A stretch of DNA of 64,000 nt from Rhodospirillaceae bacterium (GCA_014382375.1 JACNJU010000062.1:1-64000), one strand, 5' to 3'; numbered from the stretch's first letter, positions 33,834 to 44,942 are shown. Notes: a model not told the origin generated them from the sequence alone. Made by a program: numbers and translations.

Positions 33834-35150
33834 ATGAGCCCTCTGGTTATCGGTGTCCTTGTCTGCGTTTCGACGCTGATTATTCTGTCAACGGGTATTC
33901 CCGTGGCATTTGGACTTGGTTTGGTCGCAATTTCATTCCTGGTCGTCTTCGAAGGCATCAGCTCCCTTGATATTTTAGCTGATCTTTTTTTTGGCGGAAT
34001 TGCTGAATTCTCGCTGGTTTCAATCCCAATGTTTATTGTCATGGGCGCGGCCGTCGCGTCTTCCCCGGCAGGCAAGGATCTGTATGAAGCCCTCGACAGG
34101 TGGCTGCACAAGGTTCCTGGCGGTTTGATTATTTCGAACATCGGTGCCTGTTCGGTATTTGCAGCCCTTAGTGGTTCATCACCGGCAACCTGTGCGGCGA
34201 TTGGCAAGATGGGCATCCCTGAGATGCGCAAACGCGGATACCCCGATGGTCTGGCGACAGGGGCGATCGCCGCCGGTGGAACGCTGGGCATTTTGATTCC
34301 ACCATCGATCACGATGATCGTTTACGGTATTGCCACCGAAACATCTATTGGCAGACTTTTTATTGCGGGTTTACTTCCTGGCCTGATGCTGACAGTCCTG
34401 TTTATGGCCTGGTCGCTGTATACGGCATGGCGGCATGGCTACAGTTTCAATGAAGAAGGCTACGGCTTTACGCTAAAGCAGAAACTTGAAATCCTGCCGC
34501 GTGTCCTACCTTTCCTGATCATTATTGCCGGCGTTTTGTTTGTTCTTTATGGGGGGGTCGCCACTCCGTCAGAGGCCGCAGGCGTCGGGGCCATGTTCGT
34601 GCTGATCCTGGTCGCCGTTATTTACAAGGTGTACCAGCCAAGAAGAATCTGGGCAATTATCAGCGATTCAATGAAGGAAAGTGTGATGATCCTGATGATC
34701 ATCGCTGCCTCGGCCCTGTTCAGTTACACGCTATCGAGCTTGTTCGTCACTCAGTCGGTTGCCGAATACATCGTCGCTCTGGATGTCAACCGTTGGGTTC
34801 TGATGGGTATGATCAACCTATTCCTGCTGGTCGCCGGGTTCTTCTTGCCACCAGTTGCAGTTATTTTGATGACCGCGCCGATCCTGCTTCCGATCATCGA
34901 ACAGGTCGGCTTCGACCCTTACTGGTTCGCGGTCGTCTTTACCATCAATATGGAAATCGGTCTGATCACGCCGCCGGTCGGGCTTAATCTTTACGTGATC
35001 AACGGCATCGTTCCCGACATCAGTCTGCCGACGATTCTGAAAGGTGCCTTCCCGTTTATGCTGTGTATGGTCCTTGGCATTGTGCTGTTATGTCTGTTCC
35101 CCCAAATCGCGACATGGTTACCCACCTACATGATGGGGGTCGCGCTTTAA
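33834..35150 (+). CDS. TRAP transporter large permease (DctM family), second system
   Basis: 438 aa, the usual length, with about twelve hydrophobic segments. Family motifs: 'IPMFIVMGAAVASSPAGKDL', 'AIAAGGTLGILIPPSITMIV', 'VATPSEAAGVGAMFVLILVA' and 'INMEIGLITPPVGLNLYVIN'. It forms the ion-coupled transport unit with DctQ and takes substrate from the binding protein encoded by the first gene. The stop lies 2 bases from the stop of the oppositely oriented BON-domain gene; no terminator was found between them. Confidence 0.94.
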   Translation: MSPLVIGVLVCVSTLIILSTGIPVAFGLGLVAISFLVVFEGISSLDILADLFFGGIAEFSLVSIPMFIVMGAAVASSPAGKDLYEALDRWLHKVPGGLIISNIGACSVFAALSGSSPATCAAIGKMGIPEMRKRGYPDGLATGAIAAGGTLGILIPPSITMIVYGIATETSIGRLFIAGLLPGLMLTVLFMAWSLYTAWRHGYSFNEEGYGFTLKQKLEILPRVLPFLIIIAGVLFVLYGGVATPSEAAGVGAMFVLILVAVIYKVYQPRRIWAIISDSMKESVMILMIIAASALFSYTLSSLFVTQSVAEYIVALDVNRWVLMGMINLFLLVAGFFLPPVAVILMTAPILLPIIEQVGFDPYWFAVVFTINMEIGLITPPVGLNLYVINGIVPDISLPTILKGAFPFMLCMVLGIVLLCLFPQIATWLPTYMMGVAL

Positions 35151-35152
35151 AT

Positions 35153-35785
35153 TCAGGAAACAGGTTTGATCTCGACAAAACTTTTGACGTTTTTGACGCC
35201 CTTGGTGTCACGAATAATGCTCAGGACCGTGTCCAATTCTTCCTGCGAACCGGCCCGGCCAATGATGTAAATGGTGTTGATGACCGAACGCCAACGGTAA
35301 TTGACTGAACGCACACCCTTGGCCGCAAGCAACTGACCCTTGACCTTTGTTTCAAGCCAGTAGTCATTGACGGTTTGCTGGACACCACCGCTTTGCGCAC
35401 TATCACGGCTTTCTGCCTGCTGGCGCCTCTGGTCGCGCTCGCTGGTCGAAACCAGACGGATTTCATTGTACAGGGTCTTGACCCGGCTATCGGCACTGGC
35501 GAGGCCCAGAACCTTGTTAATAGTCTCCGTATTATCAAGGCCGCCGGTCAGCAGCAGACGTTGCTCCCAGACATCAATACCGATATCAAGGGCCAGATTT
35601 TTATCTGTCTGGATCAGTTGTTTGAGCAAATAACTGGCGATTTTCAAATCAGTGATCTGATCTTCGGTGATACGGTCCTCAAAGGCCGATTGGGCGGCAT
35701 CCTGTAAAACGGTTGGTGTACAGGCACTGAGCGAAAAACCTGCCAACAGGAACGATGCGGCGAATGCTATTTTTATTTTTCTCAT
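35153..35785 (-). CDS. BON-domain outer-membrane or periplasmic lipoprotein
   Basis: 210 aa from the ATG at 35785, chosen because it gives a textbook lipoprotein signal ('MRKIKIAFAASFLLAGFSLS' then A-C, lipidated Cys at about residue 22). Two BON (bacterial OsmY and nodulation) domains follow: ~40-115 ('GIDVWEQRLLLTGGLDNTET') and ~140-205 ('YRWRSVINTIYIIGRAGSQE'). BON proteins bind phospholipid and help envelope integrity or stress survival (DolP/OsmY family). It is divergent from the hydrolase gene across a short spacer. Confidence 0.85.
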   Translation of the reverse strand: MRKIKIAFAASFLLAGFSLSACTPTVLQDAAQSAFEDRITEDQITDLKIASYLLKQLIQTDKNLALDIGIDVWEQRLLLTGGLDNTETINKVLGLASADSRVKTLYNEIRLVSTSERDQRRQQAESRDSAQSGGVQQTVNDYWLETKVKGQLLAAKGVRSVNYRWRSVINTIYIIGRAGSQEELDTVLSIIRDTKGVKNVKSFVEIKPVS

Positions 35786-35844
35786 GGTATGATTCCCCCG
35801 GACGGTTTGGATAAAAATATATAGAATCCCATAACACAGGTTTG

Positions 35845-36765
35845 ATGTTCGCAAATAACAGACCTTCGAATCAACCATTCACAAAGGCCGGCAATCAAGT
35901 GAGTGTTCAACATAAAGAAGAAGGGTTTTTAAGTCTTGGGCCACACGGGTTTCACCGTCTTGACTATACCCTTTGGGGTAAGTCAGGCGCTGAAAGGACA
36001 GTGATCTGCGTCCATGGGCTAACCCGCAATGGCAGGGACTTTGACTTTCTCGCCGCTGACCTGGCCGAAAATGACTGTCGGGTCGCTTGCCCTGATTTGC
36101 CAGGCCGTGGCCATAGCCACTGGCTGGGCGAGCCTGCCGATTACAGCCTGCCTGTGTACATGTCTGATATGACAGCGATGATTGCCCGTCTTGGTGTTGA
36201 ACAGGTTGACTGGGTCGGCACCTCGCTTGGCGGCTTGATCGGCCTGTCACTGGCAGCCCAGACCAATTCACCCATCCGCTCGCTGGTCATAAATGATATC
36301 GGGCCCTTTGTTCCGGCTGAGGCCTTGAAAAAAATTGCTGAATACGTTGGTCACAACGAGGCGTTTGCGACTTACAACTCCCTTAAAACCTATTTGATGA
36401 ATGTCCATTCGACCTTTGGACCCTTAAACGATGAACAATGGGATCACCTGTGCCACCATTCTGGCCGCGAGAACGCGGACGGGTCGTGGCGCCTTCATTA
36501 TGATCCGGCCATTGCCATCCCATTCCGTCAGGCCGCTGCTCATGATATTGACCTATGGTCGCTTTGGGAGCAGGTGACTTGCCCGGTATTGATCCTGCGA
36601 GGCGAGCAATCCGATGTCCTGCCTCGGGACGTTGCCCACCAGATGCTGGAGAGAGGTCCGGCGGCGGAATTAATTGAATTTCCTGCCACGGGTCATGCTC
36701 CGTCACTGATGACTGATGAACAAATTGAAGCAATCAGAACCTGGTTTGACGCTGTTAGTGTTTGA
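35845..36765 (+). CDS. alpha/beta hydrolase
   Basis: ~306 aa single-domain alpha/beta hydrolase, cytoplasmic. The nucleophile elbow is 'VGTSLGGLIGL' (G-x-S-x-G), the oxyanion region is 'ICVHGLTRNGRDFDFLAADL', the acid is in 'LRGEQSDVLPRDVA' and the histidine is in 'ATGHAPSL'. The C-terminal part 'PVLILRGEQSD' is typical of esterases and C-C hydrolases, so the substrate is not predictable. The ATG at 35845 or a GTG at 35899 ('VSVQHKEEGFLSLGPHG') could be the start; neither has a strong ribosome site. Confidence 0.85.
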   Translation: MFANNRPSNQPFTKAGNQVSVQHKEEGFLSLGPHGFHRLDYTLWGKSGAERTVICVHGLTRNGRDFDFLAADLAENDCRVACPDLPGRGHSHWLGEPADYSLPVYMSDMTAMIARLGVEQVDWVGTSLGGLIGLSLAAQTNSPIRSLVINDIGPFVPAEALKKIAEYVGHNEAFATYNSLKTYLMNVHSTFGPLNDEQWDHLCHHSGRENADGSWRLHYDPAIAIPFRQAAAHDIDLWSLWEQVTCPVLILRGEQSDVLPRDVAHQMLERGPAAELIEFPATGHAPSLMTDEQIEAIRTWFDAVSV

Positions 36766-36869
36766 AATTTATCGCTAAATGCTAATTTTTTATGATTGGA
36801 ATTGCAAATAATCGCCTATATTGACCGGCAACAGATTGATTTTATTTATTCAGGCTTTGGAGACGCGAA

Positions 36870-37358
36870 ATGAACCAAGCTCTCGCGACGACGAGTGGTC
36901 ACGATATTAATGCCATCGGCGGAGACAATCTTGAGAACTTCGTTACCTTTACAATTAAGGATCAGCTGTTCGGTATCCCTGTCTTGCAGGTTCAGGATAT
37001 TCTGACGCCGACCACCATTGCCTCGGTTCCACTGGCCCCGCCAGAAGTCAAAGGTTCAATCAACCTGCGTGGACGGATCGTGACGGTGATTGATGTGCGT
37101 GTCCGCCTTGGCCTTGGCAAACAGGAAAACCCCCGTGACAGTATGGGCGTTACCATTGAGCATAAACACGAGCTATACACATTGCTCGTCGACAAGGTTG
37201 GCGATGTCATTGGACTTGCCAGCGACCTGCATGAAAGCAATCCGGGCACCCTGGATTCACTATGGCGTGAATTCGCCAGCGGTGTTTTCCGGCTTGAGGG
37301 CAAGTTGATGGTGGTCCTTGATGTCGAGCGATTACTCGGCTCCATGAGGGAAGAATAA
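36870..37358 (+). CDS. cheW: chemotaxis adaptor protein CheW
   Basis: Links chemoreceptors to the CheA kinase. 162 aa. The fold is recognised by 'FVTFTIKDQLFGIPVLQVQD', 'PEVKGSINLRGRIVTVIDVR' and 'LVDKVGDVIGL', ending 'LEGKLMVVLDVERLL'. The ribosome site GGAGACG precedes the ATG. It stands alone with no che cluster around it, as is common in alphaproteobacteria where an extra CheW lies outside the operon. It is consistent with the motile lifestyle shown by motAB. Confidence 0.92.
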   Translation: MNQALATTSGHDINAIGGDNLENFVTFTIKDQLFGIPVLQVQDILTPTTIASVPLAPPEVKGSINLRGRIVTVIDVRVRLGLGKQENPRDSMGVTIEHKHELYTLLVDKVGDVIGLASDLHESNPGTLDSLWREFASGVFRLEGKLMVVLDVERLLGSMREE

Positions 37359-37448
37359 AAAAAGGGCCCCTTTAAGCCAGCCATTAAGTCGTTCGTAAAG
37401 AGCCATATCAGGAACTTTGTGCGGGGGCAGGAGCGTCACCACCGATCG

Positions 37449-38309
37449 TCAATGTTTGCTGTCTTTGGCTTTGCCAGCTTTCTCACCATCCTTCGAATAG
37501 TATCGTGACTCGATGGCCTGTTCATCAAAGTCGTCAATTTCGTATCCAAGTTCATCTGCAACATCTGCAATGCCGGGAATTTTACGCCACGAAGATACGT
37601 TCCATCTGTCATCACTTTTGTAATTATACAGGTCAACATTATAACGACGGGAGTGGAAGAAAGAATTGCGAACGGGCAAATCAAGAAAATCAAGGAGCTC
37701 TTCCACCTGTTGGTTTTCGGGCCCAAGCAAATCCTCATACTTGATCCTCAGCCATGGGGCGTCGGTTTTTTTCTCCAGTTGAAGTGCGTAGTTATTGAAC
37801 TCGGTCCAGAAATAGAGACATTTCTGGAATGTCGACAGATCTTCCCATAAATCCTTGAGTTCAGGAAAAGCTGAATTTTTGTCAAACGGTGACAACAGAC
37901 TGCTGATGGTCATCGTTTCACGCCCCTCCCCGTAGTAATTATGTGTTGTCATTGAAGAGGCGGTGGTGATGGGATGGCGGGAAATGTGGACAATTCTGAT
38001 CCGCCCCTGCAATCGTTTCAGGAGATAGGAAATGGCGCCGTATGAGGGCCAGCCGGTTTCAATATAATGAATGTTACCTTCTTCATATTCCTTTGAAATG
38101 ATTTCGTCGATCCTGGCTATATGCCCGTCCCTGAGTTCGGAATATTCCGGTTCATTAATATCCTCACCATTAAATAATTTATTGGCAAAATATCCTGCAT
38201 GAACCGGCTCATGGACAGCGAAAACGCGATCACTGTAATTTTTGTCCAACGCATCAGCGCACCATTGTGTGCCACATCTTCCAGTCGATAAAAAAAACGT
38301 AGCAACCAT
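37449..38309 (-). CDS. PAPS-dependent sulfotransferase family protein
   Basis: 286 aa, soluble. The N-terminal 'FFLSTGRCGTQW' matches the 5'-phosphosulfate loop, and 'RIRIVHISRHPITTASSM' matches the 3'-phosphate-binding strand with the R-x-P pattern, in the right order and spacing for the Sulfotransfer superfamily. The rest is rich in Tyr, Asp and Asn. Acceptor unknown: surface glycan, lipid or small molecule. No PAPS synthesis or glycan cluster is nearby. Base composition appears more AT-rich than the flanking hemB and cheW genes, which may mean acquisition by transfer. Confidence 0.75.
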   Translation of the reverse strand: MVATFFLSTGRCGTQWCADALDKNYSDRVFAVHEPVHAGYFANKLFNGEDINEPEYSELRDGHIARIDEIISKEYEEGNIHYIETGWPSYGAISYLLKRLQGRIRIVHISRHPITTASSMTTHNYYGEGRETMTISSLLSPFDKNSAFPELKDLWEDLSTFQKCLYFWTEFNNYALQLEKKTDAPWLRIKYEDLLGPENQQVEELLDFLDLPVRNSFFHSRRYNVDLYNYKSDDRWNVSSWRKIPGIADVADELGYEIDDFDEQAIESRYYSKDGEKAGKAKDSKH

Positions 38310-38397
38310 TATACCCTCTTCGAATTGGAGCCTGTTGCATTTTCAAAACAGACTATATGAGGAATAGGTTAATAGCTCGTTCTTAATAGGGAAATTC

Positions 38398-39429
<1,032 letters not shown>

Positions 39430-39459
39430 TTAAGAAGATGAAAATCCAAAGACCATAGG

Positions 39460-40635
39460 TTACAGCCCCATGTCAACGTCACCGGGGATCCGGGGATATA
39501 ATGGTGGCTCGTCTATATTGACGAAAGTCTCGGCGATAAAGCCGTTGAAGCTTGAGGTCATGGAATTTGAATAAGCGCCAGCCTGACCGATTTCAATCCA
39601 GTCCCCCTCACGAATACAGTTCGGAAGGTTGATTTGGCCCGGAATGCAGTCTGTTGAATCGCATGTCGGTCCGAACATTGAGAAAGGGCTGGTCTCACTT
39701 GAAACCGTTTGACCAGGACGGATTACCCGCATTGGCAACTCAATCCCGGCGGTCAGGGTTTCAGACAGGCTGTGGTAAACACCGTCATTGATATAAAGGG
39801 ACTGCTCCTTGCGCAACATGACCTGAACAACAAGGCTTGAGCCACTGGCGACAAGGCCGCGTCCGGGTTCGCACATCAACACACAATCACCGCGCAGATT
39901 GATTTCCTTTATCGTATCGGTGATGGCCGTGACGAAGTCTTCCAGTGGCGGTGGCTTGTCATTAACGTAATGGACCGGAAAGCCGCCGCCGACATCAAGA
40001 TAGTGAATGTCCACATCCGACTTATCCATAACCTGGCCCATAATGCGAATTGCCTCGGCAAAAGCTTCGGGACTTCGACATTGCGAACCAACGTGAAAAG
40101 CAAGACCCGGCTGAAAGCCTTCGGCGGCGACCCGGTTGAGAAGAGCCGGAGCTTCATCAACGGTAATCCCGAATTTTTGCGACAGGTTGTAGGCGACATT
40201 GGCCGCCGGTGTGATCACCCGCACCAGACAGACCTTACCGTCGCCACCACCGATGGCTGAGACGATTTTATCGAGCTCCCGGTGGTGATCGATGACAAAA
40301 TGATCGACCGAATAAACATCCTTGGCCGCAGCTATAGCGCTTGGTGATTTGACCGGATGCATGAAATAGCAATCTGCCTGGGGGAAATTTTCCCGGATCA
40401 AGGCGATCTCGGTTAGCGAGGCGGTATCGAAATGGCGAATACCGGCCTCGAAAAGTGGGCCCAGGACATTTAGGTCAGGGTTGCACTTGACCGCATACAA
40501 AACCCGCCCCGGAAAGGTATCCAGAAAGCGTTTGGCGTTGCGCTTCAGCTCTTCAGGGCGTAGGCAGTAAACCGGATATCCAGGCTGCAGTGCTTCGATC
40601 ATCGCATCAACAGTGGAAAAGTGCTTCAGGGGCAT
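39460..40635 (-). CDS. PLP-dependent (group IV, fold type III) ornithine/diamino acid decarboxylase
   Basis: 391 aa alanine-racemase-fold decarboxylase. The PLP lysine is in 'LYAVKCNPDLNVL', the phosphate site is 'LDVGGGFP' and 'CEPGRGLVA', and the C-terminal active-site cysteine is in 'GPTCDSTDCI'. The 'CDS' box is typical of ornithine or lysine decarboxylases of the eukaryotic type rather than LysA, so polyamine (putrescine) synthesis is the best guess. Arginine or lysine use cannot be excluded. It is upstream of hemB on the minus strand and divergent from icmF across 172 bases. Confidence 0.85.
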   Translation of the reverse strand: MPLKHFSTVDAMIEALQPGYPVYCLRPEELKRNAKRFLDTFPGRVLYAVKCNPDLNVLGPLFEAGIRHFDTASLTEIALIRENFPQADCYFMHPVKSPSAIAAAKDVYSVDHFVIDHHRELDKIVSAIGGGDGKVCLVRVITPAANVAYNLSQKFGITVDEAPALLNRVAAEGFQPGLAFHVGSQCRSPEAFAEAIRIMGQVMDKSDVDIHYLDVGGGFPVHYVNDKPPPLEDFVTAITDTIKEINLRGDCVLMCEPGRGLVASGSSLVVQVMLRKEQSLYINDGVYHSLSETLTAGIELPMRVIRPGQTVSSETSPFSMFGPTCDSTDCIPGQINLPNCIREGDWIEIGQAGAYSNSMTSSFNGFIAETFVNIDEPPLYPRIPGDVDMGL

Positions 40636-40755
40636 CTGCGTCTACTTTTTATAAAGGGACAAGTCAGTGCGATAGGTGACACTATTCCATTGCTGCTGCA
40701 AGGACGATTTTTCAACCTGATCCTTTACCATGGTTGTGTTTTATATTAAGTTGAC

Positions 40756-40773
40756 GTTTACGTTAACGTAAAC
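40756..40773. promoter_or_regulatory. perfect 18-bp palindrome upstream of icmF, probable operator
   Basis: GTTTACGTTAACGTAAAC is its own reverse complement with no spacer. It lies 34 bases before the icmF start and ~120 bases before the divergent decarboxylase gene. The core resembles the TTTACGT-AACGTAAA type of site that I recall being described for MerR-family LiuR regulators of branched-chain amino acid catabolism. That link is from memory and by inference. The position close to the gene suggests repression or MerR-style activation of icmF. Confidence 0.65.
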
Positions 40774-40807
40774 TTGTTGAAGACCCGATTTTTCAGGAGT
40801 TAAGGCC

Positions 40808-43800
40808 GTGCCGGATGACGCCGTCATTCAGAAATCCTCATCAAACCATCAGGATTTAACCATACCCCCGCGCTTTATTACCGCCGCCAGCCTGTTTGAT
40901 GGACATGACGCGGCGATTAACATCATGCGCAGGATCTTGCAGGCACAGGGTGCCGAGGTCATTCATCTGGGTCACAATCGTTCTGTCGAGGAAGTCGTAA
41001 CTGCCGCCGTTGAAGAAGACGCTGACGCCATAGCTGTCAGTTCCTACCAGGGCGGTCATGTTGAATATTTCAAGTATATGATCGACCTGTTGGCCCAAAA
41101 GGGACGCCCGGATATTCATGTCTTCGGTGGTGGTGGCGGGGTCATCACGCCCGAAGAAATGGCTGAATTGAACGAATATGGTGTCAATCGGCTGTATTCC
41201 CCTGAAGATGGTCGCCGCATGGGCCTGGAAGGCATGATCATCGATATGATCGAGCGGGCCGGGCAGAAAAAGGGACCTGCCCGTTCTTTTGATCTGGATG
41301 CATTAACCAAGGGTGACCCGGCCGCACTGGCTATGGTCATCACGGCCCTTGAAAACAGCACCCTCGACGATGCTGCGTCCCAGAAATTGGAAAAGCTGTC
41401 TAAAGACAATGCTTCCGTGCCGGTGTTGGGCATTACCGGAACCGGTGGGGCCGGGAAATCCTCACTGACGGATGAAGTTATCCGCCGTTTTCGTCTTTAT
41501 TCAGGTGAGCCACACATTGCCGTTGTCGCCATTGACCCTTCCCGACGAAAGACCGGAGGGGCGCTTTTGGGTGACCGCATTCGCATGAACGCCATTTCCA
41601 GCGACAATATCTTCATGCGTTCACTTGCCACCCGTGGCGGTGGCAGCGAGGTTCCGAAAAGTCTTCCGGCCATTGTTGGTGCCTGCAAATCAGCCGGGTT
41701 TGACCTGGTTATCATAGAAACACCCGGTATCGGCCAGGGTGACGCTGGTATCGTCGGTATGGCCGACCTGTCTCTTTACGTCATGACCCCGGAATTCGGC
41801 GCAGCCAGCCAGCTTGAAAAGATCGACATGCTCGACTTTGCCGATATCGTCGCGGTCAATAAACTTGACCGAAAAGGTGGTCTTGATGCGATCAGGGATG
41901 TTCGCAAGCAAGTGCAGCGAAACCGTCAGGCTTTTAGCGAAGACCCTGACCAGATGCCGGTCTTTGGCACCATTGCTTCACGTTTTAACGATGCAGGTAT
42001 TACCGCTTTATATCAAGAGATTATCCACCAATTTTCTGAAAATGGTTTAACAACATTCTCATCATCATGCGATCCGGTCGGGACGCGGGTTTCGGAGCCC
42101 GGCGACGCCATCGTGCCGCCTGAACGGCAGCGTTATCTGGCCGAAATCGCTGAAACCGTGCGTGGCTATCACAGCGATGTGGAAAAACAGGTGACCATTG
42201 CCCGGGAACGCCAGCAATTGCAGGCGTCTAAATCAATGCTGGGCGGAGATAGCGTTGAACTGGACAAACTGATCGCCGCCCGTGACGACATGCTTGATCC
42301 CAGGGCCTGTAAACTTCTCGATGAATGGCCAGCCCTAAGGGAAAGTTACCGTGGCGAGGAGTTGATCACCGAGGTTCGCGGCAAGGAAATCCATACAATG
42401 TTGAGCCGCGAAAGCCTTTCTGGTAGCCAGATTCCCCGCGTTTCCCTACCAGATTTTGTCGATCAGGGTGAAATTCTGAAATGGCGGATGCGTGAGAACC
42501 TGCCGGGTCATTTCCCTTATACAGCCGGCGTGTTCCCGTTCGAGCGGGCTGGTGAGGACCCGACACGGATGTTTGCCGGTGAAGGCGACGCCAAACGCAC
42601 CAACCAGCGTTTCAAGTATTTATCCGCCCATTCAGATGCCAAGCGGCTGTCGACGGCCTTTGATTCCGTGACGCTCTACGGTTTCAATCCGGACGAGCGC
42701 CCTGATATTTATGGCAAAGTCGGCAATTCCGGCGTCTCCATCGCCACTTTGGATGACATGAAGGAGTTGTATGACGGTTTCGACCTTTGTCAGCCATCGA
42801 CATCAGTGTCCATGACCATAAACGGTCCGGCGCCAACCATTCTGGCGTTGTTCCTGAACACGGCCATAGACCAGCAGATTGACCGCTTTACGGCGGATAA
42901 GGGCAGGGCGCCTGATGCCAGCGAGGCAAATGAAATCCGTGCCTGGGTCCATGAAAACGTACGCGGCACCGTCCAGGCTGACATCCTGAAAGAAGATCAA
43001 GGCCAGAACACCTGTATTTTTTCGACAGAGTTCGCCTTGAAGATGATGGCTGATATTCAGGAATACTTCGTCGAAAACCGGGTCAGAAACTTCTACTCAG
43101 TGTCCATATCCGGCTATCACATTGCCGAAGCAGGGGCCAACCCGATCTCGCAACTGGCCTTTACCCTGTCAAATGGCTTCACCTATGTGGAAACGTATCT
43201 GGCGCGGGGTATGAATATTGATGATTTTGCCCCCAACCTGTCGTTTTTCTTCTCCAATGGGATGGATCCGGAATACGCGGTCATGGGCCGTGTTGCCCGC
43301 AGGATATGGGCTACGGCCATGCGTGATCGCTACGGGGCCAACGAGCGCTCACAAAAGCTGAAATACCATGTTCAGACGTCCGGCCGATCCCTTCATGCCC
43401 AGGAAATGTCCTTTAACGACATTCGCACAACCTTGCAGGCGCTGATTGGCATTTATGACAATTGCAACTCCCTGCACACCAACGCCCATGATGAGGCCTT
43501 CACGACCCCGACCGAGGACAGTGTCCGCCGGGCCCTGGCGATCCAGATGATTATCAACCGGGAATGGGGGCTGGCGATGAACGAGAACCCCAATCAGGGG
43601 GCTTTTGTCATCGACGAGTTGACCGACCTTGTTGAAGAAGCCGTGTTGCAGGAGTTTGAGCGCATTTCTGAACGTGGTGGCGTTCTGGGTGCTATGGAAA
43701 CCGGCTATCAGCGCGGCAAAATCCAGGATGAATCCCTGTACTACGAGACTAAAAAACACGATGGCTCTTACCCTATCGTTGGCGTCAACACCTTCACCAA

Positions 43801-44062
43801 TCCCAACGAAGACGAAGCCGTTGTCACCCCCGACCTTGCGCGCTCGACAGACGCAGAAAAAAAGAGCCAGATCAAACGCCTGAGAGGCTTCCAGAAGGCA
43901 AATGCAAAATCCTGCCGGGAAATGCTGGCGCGCCTCAAATCAGCAGCAACCAACAACGAAAATGTCTTCGCCGTGCTTGTCGAAGCAGCTCGCCATTGCT
44001 CCCTTGGCGATATCACCGAGGCGCTTTTTGAAGCGGGCGGCCAATACCGCCGCAATATGTAA
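40808..44062 (+). CDS. icmF: fused isobutyryl-CoA mutase / G-protein chaperone (IcmF)
   Basis: Coenzyme B12-dependent mutase that interconverts isobutyryl-CoA and butyryl-CoA, fused to its own GTPase chaperone. 1084 aa, normal for IcmF. Layout: B12-binding domain (~20-150; '[20 protein letters not shown]', where the histidine ligates cobalt), MeaB-like G domain (~195-440; P-loop '[14 protein letters not shown]' near residue 211, 'NKLDRKGG' near 350), linker, and the substrate-binding mutase barrel (~540-1060; '[10 protein letters not shown]', '[19 protein letters not shown]', '[20 protein letters not shown]'). The GTG start has an AGGAG site 8 bases upstream. Related acyl-CoA substrates such as pivalyl-CoA are possible. 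The palindrome upstream suggests specific regulation. Confidence 0.94.
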   Translation: MPDDAVIQKSSSNHQDLTIPPRFITAASLFDGHDAAINIMRRILQAQGAEVIHLGHNRSVEEVVTAAVEEDADAIAVSSYQGGHVEYFKYMIDLLAQKGRPDIHVFGGGGGVITPEEMAELNEYGVNRLYSPEDGRRMGLEGMIIDMIERAGQKKGPARSFDLDALTKGDPAALAMVITALENSTLDDAASQKLEKLSKDNASVPVLGITGTGGAGKSSLTDEVIRRFRLYSGEPHIAVVAIDPSRRKTGGALLGDRIRMNAISSDNIFMRSLATRGGGSEVPKSLPAIVGACKSAGFDLVIIETPGIGQGDAGIVGMADLSLYVMTPEFGAASQLEKIDMLDFADIVAVNKLDRKGGLDAIRDVRKQVQRNRQAFSEDPDQMPVFGTIASRFNDAGITALYQEIIHQFSENGLTTFSSSCDPVGTRVSEPGDAIVPPERQRYLAEIAETVRGYHSDVEKQVTIARERQQLQASKSMLGGDSVELDKLIAARDDMLDPRACKLLDEWPALRESYRGEELITEVRGKEIHTMLSRESLSGSQIPRVSLPDFVDQGEILKWRMRENLPGHFPYTAGVFPFERAGEDPTRMFAGEGDAKRTNQRFKYLSAHSDAKRLSTAFDSVTLYGFNPDERPDIYGKVGNSGVSIATLDDMKELYDGFDLCQPSTSVSMTINGPAPTILALFLNTAIDQQIDRFTADKGRAPDASEANEIRAWVHENVRGTVQADILKEDQGQNTCIFSTEFALKMMADIQEYFVENRVRNFYSVSISGYHIAEAGANPISQLAFTLSNGFTYVETYLARGMNIDDFAPNLSFFFSNGMDPEYAVMGRVARRIWATAMRDRYGANERSQKLKYHVQTSGRSLHAQEMSFNDIRTTLQALIGIYDNCNSLHTNAHDEAFTTPTEDSVRRALAIQMIINREWGLAMNENPNQGAFVIDELTDLVEEAVLQEFERISERGGVLGAMETGYQRGKIQDESLYYETKKHDGSYPIVGVNTFTNPNEDEAVVTPDLARSTDAEKKSQIKRLRGFQKANAKSCREMLARLKSAATNNENVFAVLVEAARHCSLGDITEALFEAGGQYRRNM

Positions 44063-44109
44063 TCCTTCAAACGGGTGACATCGCAAATCCATTGGGTTTA
44101 TATAAACCC

Positions 44110-44337
44110 ATGAGCACTGATAAAAATCATGGCCGCGAAGTTCTGGTCGAAATGCATTACACCTCCGGTCGTTCGGTCAGGGTCGTTGCCATCGATCCGG
44201 TCACTGGAACAGAAGTTACCATGGTCGGTGATGCATCACGCAGCGAAGCGGAATTGAAACGCCTGGCAGCGAATAAACTTATGTATGTACTCAATAAAAA
44301 GAAAAATGCCGAAAAACCGGAAAACGACCTTTATTGA
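44110..44337 (+). CDS. small conserved protein (DUF6898-like)
   Basis: 75 aa, soluble, basic C-terminus. The sequence 'REVLVEMHYTSGRSVRVVAI' followed by 'DPVTGTEVTMVGDASRSEAE' is a small beta-rich domain that I associate with the alphaproteobacterial DUF6898 family, found near rpiB and glyA in this class. Function unknown. The ATG at 44110 is preferred to 44092. It lies between icmF and rpiB. Confidence 0.65.
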   Translation: MSTDKNHGREVLVEMHYTSGRSVRVVAIDPVTGTEVTMVGDASRSEAELKRLAANKLMYVLNKKKNAEKPENDLY

Positions 44338-44468
44338 CCCTAACAATATGTATTTACCTGCGCTTGTGCTTGTGGTTTGTTGGCATCGGGTGCGGATATG
44401 TGGTACTTATAATTTTTCTGGAAATAGCCCAATAGTTTTTTGGTTTTGTACGAGCAAAAGGGACCTTT

Positions 44469-44912
44469 ATGTCTTCTGAAACCATCGCCATCGCCAGCGA
44501 CCATGGCGGCTTCGAATTGAAAAACGAACTCAAGCAGGTCCTCTCCGATCTTGGCTTTGCGATCCTCGATCTTGGTGCCGACAGCATGGAGTCCGTTGAT
44601 TATCCGGATTTCGGTTACGCCGTGGCTGGGGCTCTCAAGCAAGGTCTGGCGACCCGCGGCGTTCTGGTTTGTGGCAGCGGCATCGGCATTTCCATCGCTG
44701 CCAACCGCCATCCGGTTATTCGCGCGGCCCTGATCCATGATGCACTGGGCGCTAAATTGTCGCGTCTTCACAATGATGCCAATGTCATCGTCTTCGGCGG
44801 TCGTATGATCGGCCCGGACCTGGCCAAGGATTGCCTGCGCGTGTTCCTTGAAACAGAATTCGAAGGCGGTCGGCATGCCCGGCGGGTCGATAAACTTTCC
44901 AATCCTGAATAA
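44469..44912 (+). CDS. rpiB: ribose 5-phosphate isomerase B
   Basis: Interconverts ribose 5-phosphate and ribulose 5-phosphate. 147 aa. The active-site region 'VLVCGSGIGISIAANRHP' has the catalytic cysteine, and 'AIASDHGGFELKNELKQVL' at the N-terminus and 'ALGAKLSRLHNDANVIVFGG' match RpiB. An AAAAGGGACC ribosome site precedes the ATG. It stands 30 bases before glyA, a conserved rpiB-glyA-nrdR-rib order. Confidence 0.95.
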   Translation: MSSETIAIASDHGGFELKNELKQVLSDLGFAILDLGADSMESVDYPDFGYAVAGALKQGLATRGVLVCGSGIGISIAANRHPVIRAALIHDALGAKLSRLHNDANVIVFGGRMIGPDLAKDCLRVFLETEFEGGRHARRVDKLSNPE

Positions 44913-44942
44913 TTTTTTTTATTACGCTTAAGGGGGTCGCCG

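Noticed and set aside
36796-36822. TTGGAA and TATATT as a cheW promoter
   Set aside because: The spacer is only 15 bases and the hexamers match weakly; not strong enough to annotate.
37359-37380. AAAGGGCCCCTTT after cheW as a terminator
   Set aside because: The stem is only about six bases with almost no loop and the T-run is three bases, so it cannot form a convincing intrinsic terminator.
44377-44413. TATAAT with upstream TTGTTG as an rpiB promoter
   Set aside because: The -10 is perfect, but the nearest -35-like hexamers are 22-25 bases away, too far for a normal promoter.
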